A stretch of 64,000 bases of DNA, taken from CBDHFQ01 sp965262565. GTDB taxonomy: Bacteria; Bacteroidota; Bacteroidia; J057. A program made the position numbers and the translations under genes. The notes beneath the pieces are model-generated. The model was not told where the DNA came from and did not search any database. It worked only from the letters and a program-made list of their open reading frames with translations. Where the stretch lies: contig CBDHFQ010000017.1 in NCBI GenBank assembly GCA_965262565.1, positions 248,001 through 312,000 on the forward strand. Reading direction: 5' to 3'. Positions 18,574 to 28,441 of this stretch are shown in pieces (the first letter of the stretch is position 1; each line of letters opens with the position of its first letter).

Positions 18574-18711
18574 ATGAGACGTTCTCCAAGTTCAAGAAAC
18601 CGCAGGCCCGCCAGACAAAGAATAACTGTTGGCAGTAATATGGGATGGGCGATTCCTATTTCTATTGGTTTAATTATTTTAGCATTCGTCGCCTATTACT
18701 TTTTCGGATAA
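18574..18711 (+). CDS. 45-residue single-pass membrane protein
   Basis: I start at the ATG at 18574 (MRRSPSSRNRRPARQRITVG); an upstream in-frame ATG at 18496 would overlap the DUF1684 gene and adds no plausible sequence. The product has a strongly basic, disordered head of about 20 residues and one transmembrane helix (about 24-44, WAIPISIGLIILAFVAYYFFG), so the head should stay in the cytoplasm. The gap from the DUF1684 stop is 52 bases, so it may belong to the same transcript. Such basic-head micro-membrane proteins are usually missed. Function unknown. Confidence 0.55.
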   Translation: MRRSPSSRNRRPARQRITVGSNMGWAIPISIGLIILAFVAYYFFG

Positions 18712-18785
18712 CTTTTTTTACATTAAGTGATGGTCATATCCGGTTTGACCGCGAAACGGCGATGAATTGTTATAGGTAGTTAATT

Positions 18786-19709
18786 ATGCTAAATGTAGAT
18801 GATCCACATGTAATTGCTCACATAGCTTCGGGCAATCCCGGACCTTCTTTGTTAATTTTGGGGGGCATACATGGAAATGAACCAGCTGGCGTGCATGCAT
18901 TAGAAGATGTCTGCGCACGTATTACCTCCGAGAATCTACTCCTCCAAGGATCAATGCTGGCATTAAAAGGAAATCTCCCTGCCCTAAAGAAAAATGTCCG
19001 CTATATCGAATCCGATTTAAATAGAATGTGGAGCAAAGAATTGATTCAGAACATCAGCTCACATCCAAAATGGAATAATCACACCGAAGCAAAACAATTA
19101 AAAATCCTGCTCTCCCTTATAGATTCCTTTTTTACGAAAGCTGAAGGAATCCGTATTTTTATAGATCTGCATACAACTTCTGCTACTGGAGGACCATTTA
19201 GCATCATCTCCAATGATCCCTTTAATACACACCTGGCTTCATCCTTATTGGCCCCCGTCATTCTTAATTTCACTTCTTCTCTTCATCATACCACCAATAT
19301 TTTCATGGATGAAAATGAGTTGAAAGGGTTTGCTTTTGAAGCTGGTCAGCATACAGATCCTAATTCTATTGCGATCCATGAAGCTGCTATTTGGCGAATT
19401 CTTCACGAAAATCGAATGCTAACGTCCGGCTATTCCACTAATCGCTATTTGAGAAAACTATGTAGTGCTTCTAATGACCTCCCTCCCTTTGCTCAGGCTG
19501 TATACAGACATCCTCTGGAACACCCATCTGATTTCCATATGGTAGAAGGATTTCACAATTTTCATCCTTTGCAGTCAGGAGAAGTGGTGGCATACGAAAA
19601 TCAACAACCGGTTAAAGTTCCTGTAGATGGATTCATGCTCATGCCTCTTTACCAAAAACAAGGAGAAGATGGTTTTTTTATTGTGGAAGCCATTGATTAC
19701 CCGTATTAA
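18786..19709 (+). CDS. succinylglutamate desuccinylase/aspartoacylase-family zinc deacylase
   Basis: The 307-residue protein carries the M14-like zinc site of the AstE/AspA family: GGIHGNEPAG gives His29 and Glu32, and FIDLHTT gives the third ligand His129. Between them, ESDLNRMW supplies the substrate-carboxylate-binding Asn-Arg pair. The C-terminal domain (VEGFHNFHPLQSGEVVA to the end) is the small beta domain of the family. It should cleave an N-acyl amino acid such as N-acetyl- or N-succinyl-amino acid in the cytoplasm, but no arginine-catabolism gene is nearby to choose between substrates. The peptidase gene starts 39 bases downstream on the same strand. Confidence 0.88.
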   Translation: MLNVDDPHVIAHIASGNPGPSLLILGGIHGNEPAGVHALEDVCARITSENLLLQGSMLALKGNLPALKKNVRYIESDLNRMWSKELIQNISSHPKWNNHTEAKQLKILLSLIDSFFTKAEGIRIFIDLHTTSATGGPFSIISNDPFNTHLASSLLAPVILNFTSSLHHTTNIFMDENELKGFAFEAGQHTDPNSIAIHEAAIWRILHENRMLTSGYSTNRYLRKLCSASNDLPPFAQAVYRHPLEHPSDFHMVEGFHNFHPLQSGEVVAYENQQPVKVPVDGFMLMPLYQKQGEDGFFIVEAIDYPY

Positions 19710-19748
19710 TACGTATTATATTTACTTTGCTTTTTCCATATACGTTTT

Positions 19749-22049
19749 ATGAATATTTCTATGCTCTTATCTTTTTCTTTCCGCAGGTTCCATTTATTAA
19801 TGGTATTAATCTTTACGCTTTTAGTTTTTAGTTATCGTGCCAATGCGCAAATAGCTCAACCCTCTGATCAGCGTTTAACTATTGACAGGATATACGCCTC
19901 ACCAGAATTTTATCCCACCTCCTTTTTTGGCCCTGCTAAATGGGACAGGAATGGGACATCATATACCCTTCTTGCCCCTGCTCAATCCCTTAGCGAAGGT
20001 CAGGATATAGTAAGATTTGATCTACCAGCAGGAAATAGTGACATAGTTCTTCCTTCCAGCATGCTTATTCCGGAAAATGAGGAAAGCCCGCTTTCGGTGG
20101 AAGATTATTTTTGGAGTAAAAATGGGAAATACATCCTATTGTATACGAATACTGCCAGGGTTTGGAGAGAAAATACCCGTGGGGATTATTGGATATTGCA
20201 CCTGGAAGATTCGACACTCACGAAATTAGGAGGTCCTGATGCGGCTCCTTCTACCCTTATGTTTGCGAAGTTTTCTCCCGATGAAACGAGAGTAGCATAT
20301 GTGAGAGAACATAATCTTTACGTGGAACGCCTGGATAATCATGAAATTTCAGCCTTGACCCTGGATGGAAATGAAGATATTATCAATGGAACGTTCGATT
20401 GGGTATATGAAGAAGAATTATCGTTACAGGATGGATTTAGATGGAATGATGCGGGGACCCACATAGCGTATTGGCAGTTAGATGCCAGCAGGGTGAGAGA
20501 TTTTTACTTACTTAATACAACTGATTCTCTTTATTCTCAGGTGATTCCTATTCAATATCCCAAAGTAGGGGAAGATAATTCTTTGGCAAAAATTGGTGTC
20601 GTTTCTGTGGCAGATGGAAAAAGTAACTGGATGAATATTCCAGGAGATCCGGGAGAGCATTACCTGGGAGAGTTAAGCTGGAAAGAAGGTGCCGAAGAAA
20701 TTCTTATCCAACAATTAAACCGATCTCAGGATACCAATCTCGTTTGGTTGTGCCAATCATCTTCTGGCGATTGTCAGGTGATTCTCCAGGAAACAGATGA
20801 AGCCTGGCTTGACCTGGAGCATCAATTACTGTGGTTGGAGGATGGAGCTTATTTTTCATGGATCAGTGAAAGGGATGGATGGAGACACATATATAAAGTA
20901 TCTCAGGATGGCCAGGAAGTTTCTCTGCTTACTCCTGGTGAGTTTGATGTGATTGAGTTGTTAGAAATCAATGAAGAAGAAGAGATGATTTATTTTATTG
21001 CTTCACCTGAAAATGCAACCCAAAGATATCTTTATAGACAGTCTTACAAAAAGACATCGGAGCCGGAAAGGTTAACTCCTGCTTCGCAAACGGGCATCCA
21101 TAGTTATGACCTGTCTCCAGGTGCTGCTTATGCCATTCACACCTACACAACCATGGTGAAACCCCAGACTACTGATCTTGTCAAACTTCCTGACCATTCT
21201 TCTATAAAAATGTTGTCAGAAAATCCTGCATTAGAAAAAAATCTGTCCTCTCTCCCCCTCGCTACGCCAGAATTTTTTACGCTCACTACCGAAGAAGATG
21301 TAGAGATGGATGCATGGATCATCAGGCCTCCAAACATGGATTCCACTAAAAAATATCCCGTCATCTTTTATGCATATTCCGAGCCAGCGAATCAAATTGT
21401 GTTGGATAGATATGATTATCGAAATTATTTGTGGCACCAAATGTTGGCACAACTTGGTTATGTTGTTATCGCTGTAGACAATAGAGGCACTCCAGCTCCC
21501 AAGGGACGAACATGGCGAAAGATTATTCATAAAAAGATTGGTATACTAAACCCTGCGGACCAGGCAAGCGCTGCCCGTGTGTTATTAGCTTCTCCTCAAA
21601 TAGATGAGGAAAGAGTAGGTATTTGGGGCTGGAGTGGTGGTGGGACGGCTACCCTCAATGGATTGTTCCAGTATCCGGATATTTATCATGTTGGGGTAAG
21701 TGTAGCTCCTGTGAGCCTTCAGTTATTTTATGATAATATTTATCAGGAACGCTACATGGGTTTACTCAATGAAGAAAATGTAGAAGCTTATATCAAGGGA
21801 TCTCCTATTTCACATGTACAAAATGTTAAAGGTAAGCTGTTATTAATTCACGGAACAGGGGATGATAATGTCCATTATCAAAACTCCGAGGTACTTATCA
21901 ATGCACTTATCAGATTGAATATACAATTTGATATGATGGCATACCCTAACCGAACTCATGGAATTTATGAAGGGTATAATACGACGAGGCACCTCAGGAC
22001 GAAGATGACAGAATTTTTTTTGGAAAACCTCCCTCCAGGGCCCAGGTAA
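19749..22049 (+). CDS. dipeptidyl peptidase IV, S9 family serine peptidase
   Basis: The 766-residue exported protein (signal peptide cleaved after ANAQ) has an N-terminal beta-propeller and a C-terminal alpha/beta-hydrolase domain. The double-glutamate loop that binds the substrate N-terminus is present in DWVYEEELS (Glu221-223). The catalytic serine is Ser629 in GWSGGG, the acid lies in GTGDDNVH (residues 705-706), and the histidine is His737 in NRTHGI. DPP4-type enzymes remove X-Pro or X-Ala dipeptides from peptides in the periplasm. The propeller ends near residue 490, and the length fits the family. It probably serves peptide nutrition alongside the M1 peptidase at 30.3 kb. Confidence 0.93.
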   Translation: MNISMLLSFSFRRFHLLMVLIFTLLVFSYRANAQIAQPSDQRLTIDRIYASPEFYPTSFFGPAKWDRNGTSYTLLAPAQSLSEGQDIVRFDLPAGNSDIVLPSSMLIPENEESPLSVEDYFWSKNGKYILLYTNTARVWRENTRGDYWILHLEDSTLTKLGGPDAAPSTLMFAKFSPDETRVAYVREHNLYVERLDNHEISALTLDGNEDIINGTFDWVYEEELSLQDGFRWNDAGTHIAYWQLDASRVRDFYLLNTTDSLYSQVIPIQYPKVGEDNSLAKIGVVSVADGKSNWMNIPGDPGEHYLGELSWKEGAEEILIQQLNRSQDTNLVWLCQSSSGDCQVILQETDEAWLDLEHQLLWLEDGAYFSWISERDGWRHIYKVSQDGQEVSLLTPGEFDVIELLEINEEEEMIYFIASPENATQRYLYRQSYKKTSEPERLTPASQTGIHSYDLSPGAAYAIHTYTTMVKPQTTDLVKLPDHSSIKMLSENPALEKNLSSLPLATPEFFTLTTEEDVEMDAWIIRPPNMDSTKKYPVIFYAYSEPANQIVLDRYDYRNYLWHQMLAQLGYVVIAVDNRGTPAPKGRTWRKIIHKKIGILNPADQASAARVLLASPQIDEERVGIWGWSGGGTATLNGLFQYPDIYHVGVSVAPVSLQLFYDNIYQERYMGLLNEENVEAYIKGSPISHVQNVKGKLLLIHGTGDDNVHYQNSEVLINALIRLNIQFDMMAYPNRTHGIYEGYNTTRHLRTKMTEFFLENLPPGPR

Positions 22050-22151
22050 AACTTATTTTCTCATTTATAGCTATTATCGAATTGATTTAACGCTGGCTAG
22101 TTACCATATTTAGCAGGATAATAGCGTTCAAATTTATTACGCAATAATAAT

Positions 22152-22598
22152 ATGATTGACTTAAAAGAAACGGAAAGGATTAAAACGTTATTAGATCAGA
22201 ATCCAACCCATTTTGAACAAATTATTGAAGAGACATCCCTTGCCATTTGTATTACTGATGAACGTGGATATTTTGTAGCAGTAAACAATAACTACTTAAA
22301 AGTATACGGTTATGAAAGGGAAGAAATGATAGGCAAATCTTTCCTCATGGTTGTGAAGCCTGACCAAAAAGAGAACCTTCAGGAACAGCATGATTTGTTC
22401 ATAACCTTTAAAGACGAGATCATGAGAAATTGGGAAGTAGTTCGAAAAGATGGCACCGTCATAAAGATATTTGCTGATGCAGGATTTAGTACCAAAATTC
22501 ATGGAAAGCCCAAAAAAATAACTTTTGTATGGCCTAAAGACACCTCTCTACAGGAAAAAATGGAAGGCAAATCTACCTTGAAAGGTAAATCTGCCTGA
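22152..22598 (+). CDS. single PAS-domain protein
   Basis: The 148-residue cytoplasmic protein is little more than one PAS domain (about residues 25-125): SLAICITDERGYFVAVNNNYLKVYGY, then EREEMIGKSFLMVV and the beta strands ending IKIFADAGFSTKI. No kinase, HTH or cyclase output is attached, so it may bind a small ligand or serve as a partner for another signalling protein. The basic tail (MEGKSTLKGKSA) is unusual. The last codons contain an imperfect inverted repeat (22566-22595), which may help end the transcript before the convergent giant gene. Confidence 0.8.
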   Translation: MIDLKETERIKTLLDQNPTHFEQIIEETSLAICITDERGYFVAVNNNYLKVYGYEREEMIGKSFLMVVKPDQKENLQEQHDLFITFKDEIMRNWEVVRKDGTVIKIFADAGFSTKIHGKPKKITFVWPKDTSLQEKMEGKSTLKGKSA

Positions 22599-22622
22599 TC
22601 CATTTGTGTATATCTGAATTGT

Positions 22623-25600
22623 CTAATAATTCGACCTAACTACTTTCATTGACTCAAGGATTTTTCCGGAATAAATTACCTGAAGAAGGTAAACTCCACT
22701 TTCGCCAGGTCGGGAAATAAGCAATCTTTTTTCAGAATATACTTCATGTTCTTCGAAGACGACTTTCCCAAGCATGTCTACGAGTCTGATGGTTACTCCT
22801 TCTGGCATTTCTCCTGTGTATTGAACGGTCAGCTCCTCTGAGAAAGGATTTGGATAGGCGTTCAAGCTCCATGCTGCCTCTATAGCCAAGCTGGTGGGTT
22901 GACGCTTACGGGTACTTGGAACATCTCCTGTTACCACTAATTCCGGAGCGAAAACGCCTGCCTCTTTGGTATTAAAGCGAGCTCGCTCATTGTCAATATT
23001 CGCAGCAGCAACTACAAAGGATGCTGTTTGATCATTCGATAACTCTCCCTGTACATAAGCAGTTACATCTATTTCATAGTATGTCGCTGCTGAGCCACTT
23101 ACTTCGAACGTTCCTAAAGCCCCTCCTGTAGCAGGAGCATTGTTCGCTGTGATCCCCAATTCTGTCCAGCCATCTGTTGTTCCCGATACCTGGATGTTTA
23201 CCGGCAGATCGTTTCTGGGATTGTTTCCATATACTCTTAGCTTAGCACTGTTGACACTTGTCAAACTTGCCAGATCAAACTTCAAGTAAGAAGTATATCC
23301 CCAACTGATCTTGTTTCTGGCTTCCATGAAGGTCTTGGCTCCATAATTCTGATCCAGCGTCGTGGAAGCATTGTTGGTTTGGGCGTCTGCGATGACAGAC
23401 AGGATTTGTTCTTCCGCCTGAGGAGAAATCACATTGAAAGATCTCTCTACCGGAGCAGCCGCTTCATAAGTATCGTTGCCAGCTTGAGTAGCTCTGAGAG
23501 TGACTTTTCCTGTCAAGCCTGTCAGACTTACCATGTTTCCATTGATGCTGGCAGGACCGGATACGACATTGATCTCCACAGGAAGTCCCGATGAAGCACT
23601 GGCAAAGACCGTAACATCTGTATCTGTCGTTAATTTATCTTCGATCAGATCGAACGCGATCGACTGCGGAAGTTTGCTGCCACTTCGCTTCACTCCTGTT
23701 ACCACTAATTGGGGAACACCATTGTTAGATTCCCGGGTATTAAACAGCACTCTTTCATAATCGCTGTTTAATGATTTCATGTTGAAAGAAGCTACTCCAT
23801 CATTCTGTACCTGAGCATTTACAAAAGAAGTGACATCCCATTGGTAGTATTGTTCTGTGCCATTGATCGTCTTCTGATCCAGTAGCGCACCTTCTGCATC
23901 AGGAGCATTGCGTTTGGTAATCCCCAATTCAGTCCAGCCATCTGAAGTGCCATAGACACCCACCTGAACGGGAAGATTATTGCTCGGATTACTTCCAGTT
24001 ACCTGAAGAGTAGCAGAGGAAACCGATTCAAATTCCGAGATATCAAATTTCAGATACGTCTCATATCCCCAACTGGATTTATTTCGAACAAACATTTTGG
24101 TGGAACCTCCTGTGTTGACATCTAGTCCTGCAGAAGCATTATTCGTATAGGCATCTGCAATGACTGCCAGCGTTTCCGTTTCTCCGTTTCCTCCTCCTTG
24201 TTCCACAGAAATGGCTTCGGTATCGTCATCGCTCAGTCCTCCTTCATCGGTTACTGTCAAGGTAGCTGTAAAGTTCCCTGAACTTTGATAGGTGTGAGAA
24301 ACTGTCTGACCCGCACCAGAATTCCCATCCCCAAAGTCCCACGCATAAGTCAGGGGTCTTCCCTCAGGATCACTCGAAGCTGATCCATCAAAATTCACTG
24401 CTAATGGAGCTGGCCCGCTCGTGCTACTAGCTGTGAATGAGGCCGTGGGGGGTTGATTAGTTGGTTCAGCTACTGTAACTGCTACTGTAGCTGTATCCTT
24501 TGCGCCATCATCATCAGTAACAATCAGACTTGCAGTAAATGAGCCTGTTTGATTATACGTATGGCTAGCCGATGATCCATTTCCTGAGTTTCCATCGCCA
24601 AAATCCCATGCGTATGTACTGATCGTTCCATCAGAATCGCTGGACCCTGATCCATCAAAATTCACCGTCAATGGAACTGTTCCACTTGTTGGGTTAGCAG
24701 AAATTTGTGCTATTGGAGCGCTATTAGCTGGAGGAGCATTACAACTTTCCAATCTTGCATTGGCCCAGTTAGCATGATCGTATCCTATACCATTCCCTGC
24801 ATCAGTAACTTCTAACCTCAGCACATCCGCATTTTCCACAGAAACATTTACAGAACTGGCTCCGTCAGCTCCGGTTTTAACAGGACTTCTATACACCAAT
24901 ACATTGTCTACATAAACGTCAAATTGTACTGAACCATTTCCTCCTACTTCATCATCTACTCCGACTTCAGCTAAAAACTTATTGTAAGATTTATTCAGAT
25001 TAAACTCCGCTGTAGAGAAGGCATGTACTCCTAATCCCTTGGCATAGGTTTGCCCATTAATGGTTAGTGTATTACCATCGGTAGCTCCTGTTTCTCCATT
25101 ACTTCTATCTCGCTCAATAGGGCCCCATCCATTTTGAGGAGTTGCATTATATGCTAAATCGGATAGATAGGTGGTTTGAGGATTTTCACATATGCTTCCC
25201 TGCTCAACAAATAGGGTCGGATTACATACTTTCTGGTTGTTTACTGCTCCGCCCGTTCCTGCACCAAATCCCCAATATACGTTAGAATTACCACTAAAAT
25301 ATTGGCTAACAATATTTCCTGCATAACTGGTTCTTAAATTACCATCAAAGTATACTTGCATTAGCTGTTGAGAAGCATCCCACTCTATTTTAATAGCATG
25401 ATCATTACCATCTTCAATATTAGCACAATTACTACTAGCACATACCGTAGACTGTAAAGAAGAGAATACATTTCCATTAGCCCAGAAGCCGATATGGTCA
25501 TTGCTTATATCAACTGATCCATTGTCATAGGTATCAAAATCAACCCCAAAAGAAGGCGAAATACCCCCTAATCCCAAAGAACCTCCGCCATCACCTAAGG

Positions 25601-28181
25601 CATCATTCCCAACAGATTCACCTATCAAAGCAAAGGTAAGCCCATCGGCACCACCATTTGCACTTCCCAGATTAATATTAGCTTCCAGCGTAAAATTTTG
25701 TTCCAGGTCTATCGTTTGTTGAGACCAAGCAGTTCCTCTTTGATTTTGTGTAGCACTTGTTAATTCATAACAGTCTCCCGAAGGAAAAGCATTGCCCTGT
25801 ACTAATAATATATTCGGATCTACATCCATGCTATTTATCCAGTCTTTAATAAGTTGCACCCCTTCAGTGTCTGCCACATCTTTAGCTAATGGCGGCATAG
25901 CAATATTATTTCCTACAGCCTCCATTCTATGAAACAATACAGATTTTTGATGGTCTCCTGGAAATACAATTTTGGCCCCATTGATTCCTAAATCATCAAA
26001 CACACTTCCAAATAAATAGCCTTGCTGATCGAGGGGAACAGTTAATAAAGAATTAAAGCTGGCCCGATTCCCTGTTTCAGGTCTGTGGCAGTAAGAACAG
26101 TTGACATCCAGATAAGACCTTGCTCTGAATTCCAGTGACTTACTTCCGTCATTTTGTGAAGCCATGGTAAGATAATTCTGTACATCTCCATCAGTAATGT
26201 TTTCGTTCAATATGCCTAAATGGCTAAGCGTTACTAATTGGTTAGCTGTAAGTCCAGACTTAGGATAAAGGATTTCCTTATTTAGATGACGGGTTTTTAG
26301 TCCAAGAACACTACCTACGCTATTTTGATGACAGGTAGTACATTCATCTCTACTGGGATAATGCCAAGTTTGCTGTTGACCATTCACCGTAACAACTTCA
26401 TCTAAAGCTCCTGTTAGTAAGGTAGCATCAGTACCTGCATCATTCCATTTATAAGTTAAATAGTAATAGCCTCCTTCACCATGTACTTCGAAGCGAGTTT
26501 CTAATCTCTTCCCAGGAAATTCGAAGTGCTTGATTAATACTGCTCCTTCAGGAAAGGTCCAATCTCCATTTTCTGAAAAACCTATCTGCTCTCCTGAGGT
26601 ATTATGTGTCCCATTATTTGGAATGGCTAACCACCGCTTTTTTTCCGCATTGTCAGAATAAAATGGCTCAATCATGTCATAAGGAATTACCCCATCCTCA
26701 GGTTCAAGAGTAGAGAGGTTTTTAAAAGCTCCTGTTTGAGATAATAAAGTGGGAGCATTAGAGCTACCTCCTATTTCCTGTAGGGTGTAAATCGGCACAT
26801 TGTTGCCTTGCTTTCCAATGTATAATTCTCCTTCATGATCCTCACCAAAGGTCATCATTCCTCCTGGACTAAAACTTCCTATGACCGTTTTAGTACCAGT
26901 ACTGCTTCCCTGAGGCTTAGTAACAGAAAAAATCCTATTCTGCGAGTACCCACCACAAATATACTTTCCGTACAATGATGGCATTTTGGATCCTCTGTAA
27001 ACATATCCGCCAATAATAGCATTTGCTTCACTTCGAAGAAAGTCTACTACTGGTCCTGTATAATCACCAATGGTTAAGGTAATTTGATTGGAACCACAAA
27101 TAGATTCTGTCCCTACCAGATTACCTTCATGCTTAGGCCAACCATAATTTCCTCCTTTTTTAAGAACATTAATTTCCTCTCTCCTACCACCTCCTACTTC
27201 TCCTATCCACATCTCACCGGTAAGTCTATCTTTTGTCATTCTGTGAGGTGCCCGATTTCCTACGGTATAAAACTCTTCAAAAATACTCCCATTGGTATTT
27301 TGAAATGGATTATCATTAGGAATGTAGTATCCTACTCCTGTAAACTCATCAGAATTTCCAGTATCCTCCCCCATTTTTCTTCTCACGGGATGACTGGTTT
27401 GTGTGTTTCTATCCACATCAATACGGATGACTCCTCCTTCAAAATTATCCGAAATATCCTGCGAGGTTAAGTTTCTGGCTTGATCCCCAATCGTCAAATA
27501 CAAAAATCCATCATTCCCAAATACCATTCCTCCCCCTCTGTGTGTTTCATTGTACAATCTGATATTAAACATCTGACGTTCTGTATTCTTATTGATTGTC
27601 AAGGAATTGAGATCTACCTCAAAGCGCGACAATCTCAAATATGTACCATAATACTTTGCATTGTCAGGACATGTAAATCCTCTAAAGGATCCAGGCGCTC
27701 TCTCACCATTTGATCCTACAGCAGCATAATAAGCATACACATATTTATTATTGGGAGAATTAGGTTGGCCAAATTCAGGATGAAAAACCATTCCCAAAAA
27801 TCCCCCATCCCACACCACTGCTGTGCGGTCGCTCATATCAGCTACAAGGTTAGCTTGAGTTACATTTCTTCTATTCTCAAATTGGTAAATGACTCCCTGG
27901 CGCGTTGCGACAAACATCGTATTCTCCAATGGGTGCATTAATATCACCAATGGATCTCTGAACCGTAGATTTGGAAAAGCATCTACTACTTCATAGCCTT
28001 CCACTGATCCAGTAGGAGTAGAAGAAGGCAAGTTACCATTTAGAAACTGCCCAATAGGTTCAGGATTTTCCAATCCCGGTGGAGCAATTACAGCCGGCAC
28101 AAAAGCCAAACTGCAGGTTAGAAATAAGATTCCATAAAGGAGCCAAAGCTGATTTGTAGAGAAGTTCTTCATAGTTAACAC
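22623..28181 (-). CDS. giant T9SS-secreted PQQ-type dehydrogenase, diheme cytochrome c and lectin protein
   Basis: The 1852 residues read as a chain of modules. After a signal peptide comes a glucose/sorbosone dehydrogenase-like propeller (about 60-470). Next is a diheme cytochrome c region of the SO2930 type (about 480-785), with heme motifs CTTCH at 614-618 and CSYCH at 695-699 and the blocks LIKHFEFPGKRLETRF and RARSYLDVNC. An L-type lectin-like domain (about 795-985) and an NPCBM-like domain (about 1004-1145) follow, then two PKD domains (about 1153-1325), two DNRLRE-type domains (about 1330-1495 and 1595-1760) separated by an Ig-like part, and a T9SS type-A sorting domain (about 1770-1852, NAYPNPFSEELTV). 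It is probably a cell-surface enzyme that oxidises a carbohydrate and passes electrons through its own hemes. The MerR gene lies upstream. Confidence 0.88.
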   Translation of the reverse strand: MLTMKNFSTNQLWLLYGILFLTCSLAFVPAVIAPPGLENPEPIGQFLNGNLPSSTPTGSVEGYEVVDAFPNLRFRDPLVILMHPLENTMFVATRQGVIYQFENRRNVTQANLVADMSDRTAVVWDGGFLGMVFHPEFGQPNSPNNKYVYAYYAAVGSNGERAPGSFRGFTCPDNAKYYGTYLRLSRFEVDLNSLTINKNTERQMFNIRLYNETHRGGGMVFGNDGFLYLTIGDQARNLTSQDISDNFEGGVIRIDVDRNTQTSHPVRRKMGEDTGNSDEFTGVGYYIPNDNPFQNTNGSIFEEFYTVGNRAPHRMTKDRLTGEMWIGEVGGGRREEINVLKKGGNYGWPKHEGNLVGTESICGSNQITLTIGDYTGPVVDFLRSEANAIIGGYVYRGSKMPSLYGKYICGGYSQNRIFSVTKPQGSSTGTKTVIGSFSPGGMMTFGEDHEGELYIGKQGNNVPIYTLQEIGGSSNAPTLLSQTGAFKNLSTLEPEDGVIPYDMIEPFYSDNAEKKRWLAIPNNGTHNTSGEQIGFSENGDWTFPEGAVLIKHFEFPGKRLETRFEVHGEGGYYYLTYKWNDAGTDATLLTGALDEVVTVNGQQQTWHYPSRDECTTCHQNSVGSVLGLKTRHLNKEILYPKSGLTANQLVTLSHLGILNENITDGDVQNYLTMASQNDGSKSLEFRARSYLDVNCSYCHRPETGNRASFNSLLTVPLDQQGYLFGSVFDDLGINGAKIVFPGDHQKSVLFHRMEAVGNNIAMPPLAKDVADTEGVQLIKDWINSMDVDPNILLVQGNAFPSGDCYELTSATQNQRGTAWSQQTIDLEQNFTLEANINLGSANGGADGLTFALIGESVGNDALGDGGGSLGLGGISPSFGVDFDTYDNGSVDISNDHIGFWANGNVFSSLQSTVCASSNCANIEDGNDHAIKIEWDASQQLMQVYFDGNLRTSYAGNIVSQYFSGNSNVYWGFGAGTGGAVNNQKVCNPTLFVEQGSICENPQTTYLSDLAYNATPQNGWGPIERDRSNGETGATDGNTLTINGQTYAKGLGVHAFSTAEFNLNKSYNKFLAEVGVDDEVGGNGSVQFDVYVDNVLVYRSPVKTGADGASSVNVSVENADVLRLEVTDAGNGIGYDHANWANARLESCNAPPANSAPIAQISANPTSGTVPLTVNFDGSGSSDSDGTISTYAWDFGDGNSGNGSSASHTYNQTGSFTASLIVTDDDGAKDTATVAVTVAEPTNQPPTASFTASSTSGPAPLAVNFDGSASSDPEGRPLTYAWDFGDGNSGAGQTVSHTYQSSGNFTATLTVTDEGGLSDDDTEAISVEQGGGNGETETLAVIADAYTNNASAGLDVNTGGSTKMFVRNKSSWGYETYLKFDISEFESVSSATLQVTGSNPSNNLPVQVGVYGTSDGWTELGITKRNAPDAEGALLDQKTINGTEQYYQWDVTSFVNAQVQNDGVASFNMKSLNSDYERVLFNTRESNNGVPQLVVTGVKRSGSKLPQSIAFDLIEDKLTTDTDVTVFASASSGLPVEINVVSGPASINGNMVSLTGLTGKVTLRATQAGNDTYEAAAPVERSFNVISPQAEEQILSVIADAQTNNASTTLDQNYGAKTFMEARNKISWGYTSYLKFDLASLTSVNSAKLRVYGNNPRNDLPVNIQVSGTTDGWTELGITANNAPATGGALGTFEVSGSAATYYEIDVTAYVQGELSNDQTASFVVAAANIDNERARFNTKEAGVFAPELVVTGDVPSTRKRQPTSLAIEAAWSLNAYPNPFSEELTVQYTGEMPEGVTIRLVDMLGKVVFEEHEVYSEKRLLISRPGESGVYLLQVIYSGKILESMKVVRSNY

Positions 28182-28311
28182 ATGTCAGTATATTGATCGC
28201 TTGCTTGTATAGTATACAATAGACGATGGGTGTATGCCTGGAAAGGGCCTACACTAAATTGATTGTTGATTTGATGAATTAATTACTAAAGGCTTGAAAG
28301 AAGGAGCTGAT

Positions 28312-28319
28312 CAAATGTA
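28312..28319 (-). promoter_or_regulatory. possible -7 box of the giant secreted protein gene
   Basis: On the minus strand TACATTTG matches TAnnTTTG exactly, in the 260-base gap between the MerR gene and the giant gene. No TTTG lies at the proper -33 distance. The implied leader is about 125 bases. Nothing else was recognised in this gap. Confidence 0.3.
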
Positions 28320-28441
28320 ATAGACAATATATGAATATTCATTACATATGTAGTGAGTGGGATAAAATAGTAGGTAATTGGTTTAATCTTAAGAATGATC
28401 AAAAAATATCCAGATTAAATAAGGTAAGTTTTATAGAAATA

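Noticed and set aside
22566..22595. Imperfect inverted repeat at the end of the PAS gene as a terminator
   Set aside because: It is inside the coding sequence and no T tract follows; kept only as a remark in the gene entry.
27084..27470. 128-codon plus-strand frame inside the giant T9SS gene
   Set aside because: It lies opposite the dehydrogenase domain, shows no motif, and has no ribosome-binding site.
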